Below, in pieces: positions 35,017 to 46,118 of a DNA stretch of 64,000 nt. Every line of letters begins with the position of its first letter. Within the stretch, counting starts at the first letter, position 1. This DNA comes from Magnolia sinica (Eukaryota; Streptophyta; Magnoliopsida; Magnoliales; Magnoliaceae), in the NCBI RefSeq assembly GCF_029962835.1, contig NC_080575.1, positions 40,524,336 to 40,588,335 on the forward strand, read 5' to 3'. Under the pieces are notes generated by a model. It saw only the letters and a list, made by a program, of their open reading frames with translations, did not search any database and was not told the DNA's origin. The translations under genes were made by a program, and so were the position numbers.

Positions 35017-36500
35017 TTGCCCCAAACTAATGAAGTGTCTCTGCCGTCTAACCTCAAGTCACCGAAGCTTGACCTAAAATGTTTACCCTCTGATTTGAAA
35101 TATGTTTATTTAGCTCAAGATGAGACATACTTAGTGGTAATTTCTTTCCACCTTGAGCAAGAACAGGAGAGTATGCTCATATCTACTCTCATTGAGCATA
35201 AGGGAGCCCTTGGATGGGCGATTGCAGACCTCAAGGGAATTGACCCTTCGATTTGTACTCACCGCATTTATCTCGAGGATAATGTGAAGACCTCTTAGCA
35301 ATCACAACGTAGACTAAACGCAAACATGAAGGAAGTGATTAAAGCTGAGATTTTTAAACTATTGGATGTGGGTATCATATACCCTATATCCAATAGTCAA
35401 TGGGTGAGTCTAACTCAGATGGTTCCCACGAAGTCTGGAATCACCATCGTAGCCAATGCCGATAATGAACTCGTGCCAACTAGATTACTACTGGTTGGAG
35501 AATGTGCATTGACTACAGGAAGTTGAATACCACCACGAGGAAGGACAACTTTCCTTTGCCCTTCATCGATCAAATTTTGGAAAAGCTAGCTGCTCAATCA
35601 TATTACTGTTTCCTTGACAGGTATTCGGGCTACAATCAGATAAAGATAGCCCCTAAAGATCAGGAAAAGACCACGTTTACATGTCTCTATGGCACCTTTG
35701 CTTACCGAAGGATGTCATTCGGACTATGAAATGCTCCCGTCACCTTTCAATGATGTATGATGAGTATTTTTTCTAACATGGTGGGGCAATATCTAGAGAT
35801 CTTCATAGACGATTTATCTGTCTTTGGTCCATCTTTCAGCGATTTCTTAGAGAGTATTAAACATGTACTGAGAAGATCTGAAGAAAAGAATTTGGTACTT
35901 AATTGGGAGAAGTGTCATTTCATGGTTCGTAAGGGAATTGTCCTTGGACATATCATCTCGTCCAAAGGAATCAAGGTAGATAAGGCCAAAATTGATTTTA
36001 TCTCTAACCTACCTCCACCCAAGAACATACGAGACGTGCAATCCTTCCTATGACATGCCGTGTTTTACAGAAGATTCATAAAAGACTTTAGTCTCCTCTC
36101 TCATCCTTTGTATAATTTACTTCAAAAGGATGCACCATACGAGTGAACTGAGCAATGCCAGGAAGCTTTCACTAAGCTTAAGGGCATGTTAACCACTGTA
36201 CCTATCATGCAGCCACCCGACTGGAGCCTTCCTTTTGAACTTATGTGCGATGCATCTGACTATGCTCTTGGGGCAGTTTTATGCCAGAGAAAAGAAAAGA
36301 AACCCTACGTTATCCATTACGCAATTAGAACTCTAAATCCTGCCCAAGTGAACTACTCGACTACGGAAAAGGAACTCTTGGTTGTAGTGTTTTGGATAAA
36401 TTTAGGTCCTACTTGATCGTATCTAAGATCATCATTTACACAGATCATGTGGTGCTCAAGTATCTTCTTTCTAAGAACGATGCTAAGCCCCGCTTGATAA
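35017..36500 (+). pseudogene. Element C reverse transcriptase-RNase H (broken)
   Basis: RT starts near KSPKLDLKCLPSDLKYVYL, with HKGALGWAIADLKGIDPSICTHRI. The fingers/palm segments are MCIDYRKLNTTTRKDNFPLPFIDQIL (35502-35580), FLDRYSGYNQIKIAPKDQEKTTFTC, and IFIDDLSVFG near 35800 (FIDD active site, a normal gypsy variant). HFMVRKGIVLGHIIS leads into RNase H: LPFELMCDASDYALGAVL near 36228-36280 and [13 protein letters not shown] shift at about 36410 moves the frame. Stops at 35296, 35525, 35727 and 36051 break it. Domain order matches Ty3/gypsy pol. Confidence 0.9.
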
Positions 36501-36566
36501 TATGGATCCTCCTACTTTAAGAATTTGATTTGGAAATAAAAAATAAAAAAGGAAGAAGAGAACGCA

Positions 36567-36828
36567 GTGGCTGACCATCTTTCTCGCCTTGATCTCCCTA
36601 ATTTCTCTGAGATGACACATATCAATGACATGTTCCCTGACGAACAACTGTTTGAAGTCTCCCATTCACCTTGGTTTGCTGATATTGCTAATTATCTTGC
36701 CACAGGTTTCACATCGACACATTGGACTGTGCAAGATAAGAAGAAATTTTTCACCGAGGTATGCAAATTCTTCTTGGATGATCCATATTTGTTTAAATAT
36801 TGCCCAGACCAAATCTTAAGGAGATGTG
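36567..36828 (+). pseudogene. Element C integrase N-terminal part, interrupted
   Basis: ENAVADHLSRL is the usual RNase H-integrase linker. The stretch ending YLFKYCPDQILRRCV stops exactly where the 36829-43878 insertion begins. The frame resumes at 43879 with PDNEHQSVISFCH, giving the expected Athila integrase zinc-binding region when one TSD copy is removed. Confidence 0.9.
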
Positions 36829-37104
36829 TGTAACAGCCCATGCCCATACTATATGATATTGTCCGCTCTGGGCACAGCCTGCACAATTTTGTTCTCGGGG
36901 TCGCCCCAAAAGGCCTCATACAGTATAAGGTGACAACTCCACATATAACCATCACAACTTCAAATGATACTTTCGATGTGGGACAAAGTTTCACCTTCAC
37001 CGTATGCACAATAGCCTGCAAGCACAGTAACCTACCAGCCACATAGTAGCCTGCCAACCACCTTGGGGCTCGCCCACATGTGACCACAGTGACGGGGCAT
37101 CACA
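36829..37104 (-). repeat. Short LTR-like arm, inverted copy
   Basis: Plus strand TGTAACAGCCC...GGGGCATCACA; as an LTR it reads on the minus strand from TGTGATGCCCC to GGGCTGTTACA. It is near-identical to the reverse complement of 37155-37409, with matching words such as CCGATGTGGGACAAAGTTTC. The RC end GGGCTGTTACA followed by TGGTATCAGAGC is a common arrangement at small plant LTR elements (TRIM-like). Confidence 0.85.
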
Positions 37105-37111
37105 ATGAAGA

Positions 37112-37123
37112 TGGTATCAGAGC
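37112..37123 (+). other. Primer-binding site between inverted arms
   Basis: TGGTATCAGAGC, perfect initiator-tRNA-Met complement. It is followed by a short hairpin (AGAGCCG AGGA CGGCTCT, 37119-37136) and CCCAGTGGGAGATAT, a purine-rich tract directly before the next short LTR. The whole 'internal region' between the arms is thus about 50 bases. Confidence 0.75.
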
Positions 37124-37154
37124 CGAGGACGGCTCTGCCCCCAGTGGGAGATAT

Positions 37155-37409
37155 TGTGATGCCCCGTCACTGTGGTCACTTGTGGGCAGGCACACGTGGG
37201 CGGGCACCAAGGTGACTGGCAGGCTACTGTGCACACAGTGAAGGTGAAACTTTGTCCCACATCGGAAGTGTCGTCTAAAGTTGTGATGGTTATATGTGGA
37301 GTTGCCACCCTATACTGTATGAGGCCTTTTAGGGCAACCCCGAGAACAAAACCGTGTGGGCTGTGCCTAGAGCGAATAATATCATACAGTGTGGGCGTGG
37401 GCTGTTACA
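37155..37409 (+). repeat. Short LTR (TRIM-like), plus orientation
   Basis: TGTGATGCCCC...GGGCTGTTACA, 255 bases, TG/CA ends, followed 3 bases later by a perfect primer site. A third, partial copy (minus orientation) is inside LTR B4 at about 51657-51848. Confidence 0.85.
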
Positions 37410-37412
37410 AGA

Positions 37413-37424
37413 TGGTATCAGAGC
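37413..37424 (+). other. Primer-binding site after short LTR
   Basis: TGGTATCAGAGC at the normal place for a 5' LTR / primer-site junction, followed by about 365 bases of non-coding internal sequence that reaches the polypurine tract at 37779-37790 (GGTGGGGAGAGC) before LTR B3. Confidence 0.85.
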
Positions 37425-38571
37425 ATAACTTGAGAATACCTGAAGATAATATCACATATCTGCTGATAGCTACTCTACACTCTATGATTGTTGAAAACTT
37501 AGAATGATTAGATCCCCGAGTTCGAATAACTTAGAGACTTTTTGACATAGCTCCCTATCGTTGAGATTATGAGGCTGCTTAACGTCCTAATCGTGATCGT
37601 TTCTGACAGGGGTCCGAAAATCAGTGGGGTTACCATAGTCTTGATGATGCCTCTTAGGAGGGCGAGATTGAGATTATAGAGTATTGTCTTTGTCCTTTTT
37701 GCGCCTTGACATATATACTTGATGATGTTTTCCCTTTCCTTGTCTATTCTTTAAATTTTAAAGACAAAATTTTTATTTGGTGGGGAGAGCTGTCAGGCCC
37801 GTATCCTAGACCGTACCATTCCGTAGGCTCCCGTGATCCTCCTAGTTGAATTCTGGAGACCTACGATCTATTATCAGTGTTTGCAAGCGATCCTGAGATG
37901 TGCCCTATATATTAGAGTCGGCTCAACCCGAGACTTGTACTAGTACGACCGCACCGTCGTTGCGGTTCCGACGCCGAGTATTACGCGCCGAGGCGATAGC
38001 CGGGCCAGGAGATATGGGCCCGCGTTCAGTTAGAGGAAAAAGCTACGCATTGCAAATACTGAGGAAATCTCTACGACACGTCACATCATTCCATCAATCA
38101 AGTACACATCACACTCCATCACTCACCCATCCCCAAGTACAACCACCTTTCCCTTGAAGTCAACTCTTTCTTATACAATTACTCTCTCTTACACAAGTAT
38201 ACATCACTCATTCACACCCATCACACCCATCCCTCTCCCTTACTCCTCTCTCTCATCTCTCTCTCATTCTCACACAACCCATGAGAATCCATCGTCCAAG
38301 ATCCATGAGAGAAGCTTGGCATGGCCCACCTTCCTACCACCCAATCCACCCTTTGGATCATCATCTCAACCATCGAAATTGTCCCCTTGGAGCTCTAGAG
38401 TGCATAGGTGGAAGAAGGAATAGGCGATCAAAGGTGGGTGTTTTTATCATTTAATTTTTTTATTTGAGGGCCCACATATGGTGGGACCCATCTTGATTTA
38501 TGCATTGTATCATGAAGGAGCTCAGAGTGGCGGAGCTCCTCCTACCTTATCCGATCTCCCTCCCTTTTTCT

Positions 38572-38573
<2 letters not shown>

Positions 38574-38613
<40 letters not shown>
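38574..38613. repeat. (CT)n microsatellite in LTR B3
   Basis: About 20 CT units. The matching part of B4 (reverse strand, about 63380-63415) is a less regular GA/AAG-rich tract. Confidence 0.95.
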
Positions 38614-38618
<5 letters not shown>

Positions 38619-40299
38619 TGCATGTGGCCCACTTGATCCACGTCATGCCGCCACGTGGGACCCACCAGACTTTTCAGACCATCCATAGGATGTGGGGCCT
38701 GCTGTGATGGATACACGGTCCACCGTCCAAGCCATGGATAGTGGTACCCTGCCATAATGTGTGTGTTTCACCATGTCGCCCACCCACTTTCCGTCCGTGT
38801 GGCACCCACCCCACACGTGATGCACGTGTGGAGGTGGGGTATATATATATATGTATGTATGTATTGTATATCCACGCTATCCACACGATCCCAACAACAT
38901 GTGGCTGCTGGATGGTTGCCAGCAAGTTTGGTGGGCCTCCATCATGAGGTATGTATCATATCTACACCGTCCATCTACCTCCACAACTCGTTTTATGGCA
39001 TGGGTGAGAAGATCCAGACCTTAGGTGGACCACACAGTAGGAAATAGTGGAGATAATGACGCCCATGGCTGAAGCCCTTACAGGCACCACCCTGATGCAT
39101 GTGTTTTACTCTAGACTGTCCATCCATTGGACGTGGACCCCACCATGGCAGCATGTGGGGCCCACCTTGCATGATGTATGCGTTACATCTAGACCACCCA
39201 TCTAGCTTAGCTGAATCACGAGCCCACCTGATCCTGACTGTCCAGGTTCAGGCGTCCAGCAGCAACTGTTGCTGGACCGTTGAAGGGAAAACAAATCTCA
39301 GCTTACTTCTCAGCTGAGGTGGGCCACACGTGTGGACCCACCTCTTATGCATGTGTTCAATACTGTTGTCCGTCCAGGACGTGGCCTTCCACACGTGTGG
39401 GTGGGACCACATTAATGTATTTGTTAGATCTGCACCGTCCAGCAAATCTGGACGGTGGCCAGAACATGATGTATGGGTTTTATCTACACCGTCCACCGTG
39501 TGGACCACCCCATGCATGAGATTCATCTGGGCCATCTATCTGTTGGACGGCTAGCAACTGAATGCTGCTGTATCGACGTTACAAGTTCTATGAGCCCCAC
39601 AGCTGGACGTTGTTGTGATAACATCAGCAAGTCCCGGGGCCCTGAACATGAGGTATATGTTATATCCTTACCGTCCACCCATTAGACGTGGACCCTACCA
39701 TGGCAATGTGTGGGGCCCACCTTGATTTCATGAGTTGTGATCCACACCGTCCATGCATGTGTGATCCACATGATGTATGGGTCTTATTCACGCCAACCAT
39801 CCAGTGTCCAAGGCCTGGACGCTGGAATAGAAAAAAAAAGATATATATTTATATATACATATATTATATCATGTAATATTATATGATGGGCCCCAAGTGG
39901 GACCCACCTTTAGCGCATGTATCTTGTAATTAGCACTGTCCATCTAGACGGTGGCCTGTTGTAAAGCATATTTGTGCATCCTCACCGTCTAGACAGTTGG
40001 GGCAGTGGGACCACATGATATATGTATTATATCAGTCATTCATCCATGTGGGGCCACTGTTATATATGTGTTTCACTCACGATGTCCATCTGTTCTACAC
40101 CCAAGCCATCCATCTGTTTTGACAACGTGGGATGCCCGCCATGATGTATTTACTTCATCCACACCGTCCAGATTGTGCTGGACGGTGTTGGATGATGTTT
40201 GGACATGCTGATTTACATGTCCAATGTTTGGACAGTGCTGATTTACATGGACAATGTTTGTCATGGGCTCCACCCCGGTGTATGTTGTACCCACACTAC

Positions 40300-41040
40300 C
40301 CATCTGGTGGGGGCCCATTTGTTGCCTATGTGGGGCCCACTTGTTGTGTATTTGAGGCCCACGAATGCAACCCACCTTGATGTATTTGTGGCCCATCCGT
40401 TAAGACCCACCTTGATGTATTTGTGGCCCATCCATGAGGCCCTACCTTGAGATATTTATGGCCCATCCATGAGGCGTAATCGGATGTATTTGTGGCTCAT
40501 TGATGCGGCCCAACTTGTTGTGTATGAGGCCCATTAGTGTGGCCATTGATGTGGCCCAACTTGTTATGTATGAGGCCCATTAGTGCAGCCCATTGACACA
40601 GTCCACTTGATGTGTATGAGACCCATTAGTGCGGCCCATTGATGCAACCCACTTGATGTGTATGAGGCCCATTAGTACGGCTCATTGATGTAGCCCACTT
40701 GATGTGTATGAGGCCCATTAGTGCGGCCCATTGATGTGGCCTACTTGGCGTATATAAGGCCTGACTTGATGTACACGAGGCCCATTATAATGTGTATTAG
40801 GCCCTTATTGTGCGCCCATTATGACATGTATTAGGCCCATGACGCGTGGCCCATTTGATGTATTCGAGACCTAGATACATGGCCCATTTGATGCATACGA
40901 GACCCATGTGTAGGGCCCACCTATTGTGTATTCGAAGACCATGGGTTGTGGCCCATTGTGATGTATTTGAGGCCCATGAGCGAGGCCCGATGTGATGTAT
41001 TGTGGCCATTACGTTGCATATGAATCCCTTATGTGGACCA
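40300..41040 (+). repeat. GGCCCATTAGTG/TTGATGTGTATGAG array in LTR B3
   Basis: Units near 45-50 bases such as ATGAGGCCCATTAGTGCGGC then CCACTTGATGTGT repeat with small changes, clearest between 40500 and 40740. The reverse counterpart is at 7140-7640. Confidence 0.85.
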
Positions 41041-41139
41041 CTCCTTCGGAGCAATGTTGGTTAGATGTCCACATTGATGGGCAATGATGGTTAGATGTCC
41101 TCATTGTGACCTTCCCTTAAGCCTTGTTAAGCCCATTCT

Positions 41140-41760
41140 TACCGATTCCGATTGACGTGACCGATTTGTCGATTCTGATTATCGATTGATTCTGATTGTC
41201 ATGACTGATTACTTATTCCGATTGACGTGACCGATTGTCGATTCCGATTGACGTGACCGATTTGTCAATTCTAATTATCGATCGATTCTGATTGTCATGA
41301 CCGATTGTTTATTTCGATTGACGTGACCGATTTATCGATTCTGATTATCGATCGATTTCGATTGTTATGACCGATTGGCGATTCCGATTGACGTGACCGA
41401 TTTGCCGATTTTGATTATCGATTCATTCCAATTGTCATGACCGATTGTTGATTCTGATTGACGTGATCAATTGCCGATTCTGATTGACGTGACCGATTTA
41501 CCGATTCTTATTATTAATCGATTCCGATTATCATGACCGATTTTTTTTTCCGATTGACGTGACTGATTTTTCGATTCTTATTATCGATTAATTTTTATTG
41601 TCATAACCGATTGCCAATTCCGATTGACGTGACCGATTTGTCAATTCCGATTATAGATCGATTCTGATTTGTCGATGCCGATTGTATAGGCCTATTCTGA
41701 TTGTCGAGGCCGATTTCGAGTGTCGAGGCCGATTTCGATTACCGCCAATTGTCGAGACCT
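41140..41760 (+). repeat. GATTCCGATTGACGTGACC minisatellite in LTR B3
   Basis: Alternating subunits GATTCCGATTGACGTGACC, GATTTGTCGATTCTGATTAT and CGATCGATTCTGATTGTCAT form a ~68-base higher-order unit repeated about nine times. The reverse counterpart in B1 is at 6420-7110. Confidence 0.9.
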
Positions 41761-43878
41761 ATGTAATGTATATGCAGCCCGTATTCAAGGCCCATTATGA
41801 TATGTATTCAGCCCGTGTTTAAGGCCCAATGTGATGTATATGAGGCCTATGTGATGAGGCCCATTGTAATGCAATTAAGGGCTAGGCGATGGAGCCCATT
41901 GTGATGTATGTTAGGCCCATGTGAAAGGCCCATCGTGATGTGTATTAAGCTCTTGAGTGAGGCTCATGGTGTTGTATATCAGGCCCTTTGTGAGGCCATG
42001 GGTCCACTATATGTTAGGCTCTATGTGGGCCACCCCTTGGGGGCAATGTTGGTTAAATGTCCACATTATCGAGGTTGATTGTCGAGGCCGATTGTTGATG
42101 CTGGTTATTGATACCGATTATGAGTATGTGACAGCATAGCATCATGATACATGCCCACACGCATCATCTGCATGTTTGATATGAGATATGGTTGACCGTT
42201 ACATATGCCATGGGGCAGGTTGTTCATAGGACTCCCTGATGGGCAGAGTTACCCAACATGAGCGCATGGTATGTGTAGGATTGATGCATGATTGGACTGT
42301 GTGACTCATGCATCTCACATTCTGTGATTATGATTATCGTACGCCCTAGCGACATCAGGGCTGTAGTCTCCACATGCATATCATGGATAGCCAGATGGGA
42401 TACCGAAAATCTGTTCTACATGAGGTTTTATAGATATCCTTGGGTGAAAGTCCCAGAACCCTCTTGGTTCCAGAGGTTGCTCTAACGTCTAAACCGAGTA
42501 GATGCATGAGCGCATGAGGGCCGTATATCGTTAAGCCGCGTCTCCCACTGTGTCGTGGTTGGTTGAAAGGGGGTACGACCTTACCTGCCCGAGAGGAGGG
42601 GGCAATGTTAGGCTGAGTCTGACCAGCTCAAGGAATGGGTCCGCTATCGACGAGTCGGGCCCAATATTGGCAGGTGGATAGTGAGGTCTCTTCCACTCAC
42701 CTTGTTGCACGCGACGGGGCGGCAATCTAGTTTGGAGTGTAATAGACCCCGGTGATTCCCCAGAGAGGAACCGTACTGATATGTGGACTTATTGGGTAGG
42801 AATTGTATACTCATTTATTCATTCATTCACCATCCACTTGGGCTGGTGGTGCGTAACTACCTGTTGTGTATCTTCGCATGGTCAGGATTTCGGTTGGGCG
42901 CGTGACTAACCTTAGATCAGGAGTCTGCTACATTGATTCTGGCTATCCAAATTTAGGTATGGGACTGGTTTTGATAGAAGTCCCTTGTGATGAACCCCAT
43001 AGCCTGCGATATTACGTACTATCATATCGACTTCACTCCAACTTGGTCATTTCATTCGCACTGCATATTACATTGCATCCACAGTACTTAGCATTGATAT
43101 GGCCATTAGCATTCATGCCTTGTATCGCATAGCCTTGGTATGGATGATGGCACTCATAGACTTGTCAGTATATTTCTGCTTATTTTGATATTGTATGATT
43201 AATAACATTATATCCTCGGCATCTAATATTTGGCTCTCTTTAACTCCTTATTTGCATAGCTGATTTACATTGCGTGTTCGGATATTGATTGACTTATGGA
43301 GTTGTCCGTATTTCCGCTTACTCTGTTATCATATGATTTATGATCTTGTCAATATTTCTGTTTACCCTGATAATTCATGATCTTGTCAGTATTTCTGTTT
43401 ATTCTGATATTGTACGATGTATGGATTACCAGTATTTCTGGTATTGTATGATGACGGCATTATATTGAATACTCGGTACTTACCTTGTGCATACATTTAC
43501 ACCACCCTCTAAGCTTTCTATAAGCTTATTCACGATAGATGCGTGCAAGTGATGTTAGGTTACAGCAGTGTTGAGCTTGGAGCGTGCATCGGTCTTCTGG
43601 AGCATGATTTCTGATTGATGTATTTTCCTTTTAGCATTGTACTTAAATGATTATATTAGTGGATATGTGATAATGATGTTGCCTTTGTGAATTGGGTAAT
43701 CTTGTGGTTAAGCTTATTACGAGTTAAATGTACAAAAAAATCCTCCTTGTAGGATCCCTGGATCGGAATCTGGGGTATGGACGCTAGTAGCCGAAAATGA
43801 GGTACTATGGAGGCTGTCGACACTGGATTCGGCGATCGGAATTCCTATAAATCCGATTTTCGGGTTTGGGGCGTGACA

Positions 43879-45020
43879 ATGTGTGCCAGATAATGAGCAT
43901 CAGAGTGTCATCTCCTTTTGTCACTCTTAAGCCTGTGGTAGTCACTTTTCTACTAAAAAGACCAAAGCCAAGATTCTGCAGTGTGGCTTTTAGTGGCCCA
44001 CTATGTTCAGGGACACACATGAGTTTTACAAAGCTTATGAGCATTGTCAGAAATTGGGAGCGTTATCCTATCAAAATATGATGTCGTTGAATACATCCTT
44101 ATCATAGAGGCATTTGATTGCTGGGGCATCGATTTCATGAGACCATTCCCCTAATCCTTTGAAAAACTATATATTTTGCTCATCGTAAACTATGTCACTA
44201 AATGGGTTGAAGCGATTCCATGCCGGAACAATGACCATCAAACGGTCATTAAATTCTTAAAAAAGAACATCTTTTCCCAATTCAGAATGCCTCGAGCCAT
44301 CATTAGTGATAGGGGCTCACATTTTTGTAATAGGCCATTCGAAAATTTAATGAAGAAATATGATATCTCTCATAAGGTGAGCACTCCATACCACCCACAA
44401 ACAAGTGGGCAAGGTAAGATTTCCAATAGGGATATCACACACATCTTGGAAAAGACGGTTAACCTTGACCATAAGGAATGGTCAATTTGATTGACCGATG
44501 CTTTATGGGCTTATCGTACTGCATTTAAGACCCCTATTGGAATGTCTCCCTTTAGACTTATCTATAGGAAGGCCTGTCACTTGCCTGTGGAGTTGGAACA
44601 TAAAGCCTACTGGGCAATCAAGAATCTGAATTTCAATCTGGACAACGCTGGCTCACTATACAAACTTCAGTTAAATGAACATGAAGAAATCCAGAACAAT
44701 GTGTACGAGAACTCAAGAATTTACAAGGACATGATGAAGGCGTTTCATGATCAACACATTCTGCGAAAATCATTCACGCTAGGTCAGAAAGTCCTTTTGT
44801 ATAATTATTTGTTACATCTCTTTTTGGGTAAACTTCGATCTCGTTGGACTGACCCTTTCACTATTATCAATGTTTATCCTCATGGGGCTGTTAAGATTTG
44901 AAATCCAGAAAATGGCAATGAGTTTAAAGTAAATGGTCATCAATTAAAGCCATTTGTTGAGAAATTTGATTCAGAGTACATGTCCATGCCTCTGAATGAT
45001 CCTGTTTACCAGGATTGATC
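43879..45020 (+). pseudogene. Element C integrase, catalytic core and C-terminus (broken)
   Basis: Resumes after the insertion with PDNEHQSVISFCHS. Core landmarks are CWGIDFMRPFP near 44122 (first Asp), YVTKWVEAIPCRNNDHQTVIKF (44190-44250), and IISDRGSHFCNRPFENLM (second Asp, near 44310). Then comes YHPQTSGQGKISNRDI near 44390-44440, where the family's catalytic Glu (usual QVE) is replaced by Lys. Then [37 protein letters not shown], and the C-terminal [11 protein letters not shown] and FKVNGHQLKPF. Stops at 43928, 44488 and 44899 interrupt it. The family role is insertion of cDNA; this copy is inactive. Confidence 0.88.
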
Positions 45021-46118
45021 TCCTAGTCTGATGGAGGTATATGTATGTTTATTGCTTTCATAAGACTAGGGTAGTTTGCTTTCCATTTGTTCTAAGATAG
45101 TTTGCTTTTTTTGGTTTAACTCTTGTGCCGAGCCACCTTCACGCTGAGATCTCTTTGGAAAAAGCCATTCAATTTCCTTCATCAGGTAATATCTTTCCAT
45201 CACTTCTCCTTGACTTTCATTGTCTCATGTGCATTACATGATCATATCTTTTACATTGAGGATAATATAGATTTTAGGTTAGGGTGGGAGATTAGGTTAC
45301 CTAATCAGTATTTTCTTGATCTTGAGCACAAATTGTGAAAAAAATTTAAAATTTTTCTGGAAATTCATGTGAATTTGAAGTGATTTTGAAAGCCATCTTT
45401 GATTTAAACCTATAAGATACGTAATGTTGGTAATTTACGACTCTTGTATTCAATTATCTGTTAGATTTTATAGTTAAGATCGAATTATTAATCCATGATT
45501 AGAAGTCTTAAACATTGATTGAGTCATGATTTCACATGTCACATCTAGCTTATACATTAAGGTTTCAGTTCGATATTGAATTATTAACCTGGTAACCATT
45601 AAGCACAGAAGGAACCAACCTGAGGAATTTTTTCATCTTGTTCTAGTTAAAAAACAGTTGTCATCGAAAACAACTACCTGTTAAAGATCTTTAAAAAGGT
45701 TGACACAGCGTGAAGCCATCGATGGAAAAAATCAAAAGCTGGAAGAATAAAAAGGCTGAACTGTAAGGCAAGTTTCAGTTTAGGTTCGGTTATCCGGAGT
45801 GTTCCTTTTAGTTATCAGTGTTATCATGAAAATTGACGATTGGACCTTTAATTGTGATAAGTCAAGGTTGCACTATGCACCCATGGAACTCAATGTTTAA
45901 AATTTTTCTAATTGATGGATTAATACTTTGAACTTGACCATGAAGTTTACCATGTACTTGAGTCTAGGAGAAAGTAATGCCCAACATTTATGAATCGTAG
46001 AATTTTATTGACTAGATTGTTTTTCAAAAATCACTCAAGTTATAGGAATTGTCCCATAATTATTAAATTATTTTTTACATACTTTGCTCGGAACTAGTAA
46101 AATGCTGGTTAGGGATTG
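45021..46118 (+). other. 3' non-coding region of element C
   Basis: About 1.1 kb of AT-rich sequence between integrase and the 3' LTR. Athila elements often hold an env-like frame or a long untranslated stretch here; no env-like domain is visible. A weak purine tract (GGTTAGGGATTG) lies directly before the LTR. Confidence 0.6.

Larger units (their letters stand above)
36829..43878 (+). mobile_element. Chimeric LTR-element insertion in C pol, unlike termini, TSD ATGTG
   Basis: The insert starts TGTAACAGCCC and ends GGGGCGTGACA. ATGTG is present at 36824-36828 and 43879-43883, and removing the insert with one ATGTG leaves the C integrase frame open. Content in order: a short LTR in minus orientation (36829-37104), a 50-base segment holding a primer site and a polypurine-like tract, the same short LTR in plus orientation (37155-37409), a second primer site, ~370 bases of internal sequence, a polypurine tract, and a full family B LTR (37791-43878). 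The two ends belong to different LTR families, yet the duplication suggests they entered together. No enzyme is encoded. A coincidental TSD or later rearrangement cannot be fully excluded. Confidence 0.8.
37791..43878 (+). repeat. Family B LTR, copy B3 (plus strand, 6.1 kb)
   Basis: Starts TGTCAGGCCCGTATCC right after a polypurine tract and ends GGGTTTGGGGCGTGACA. Parts in order: ~270 bases of unique start; CT-rich and (CT)n sequence (38574-38613); a 1.8 kb GGGCCCACC/ACCGTCCA block (to ~40270); a GGCCCATTAGTG array; a GATTCCGATTGACGTGACC minisatellite; and ~1.8 kb unique to the end. The same parts appear, in reverse, in B1 and B4. It is among the longer LTRs for a plant element. Its reading frames are not genes. 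Confidence 0.85.

Noticed and set aside
36829-37409. Cassandra-type TRIM (5S rRNA-bearing)
   Set aside because: The TGTAACAGCCC terminus and the primer site are reminiscent of it, but no 5S rRNA promoter sequence is visible in either arm.
44176-44901. Functional integrase gene
   Set aside because: An internal stop and a Lys at the catalytic Glu position show a dead copy despite the long open frames.
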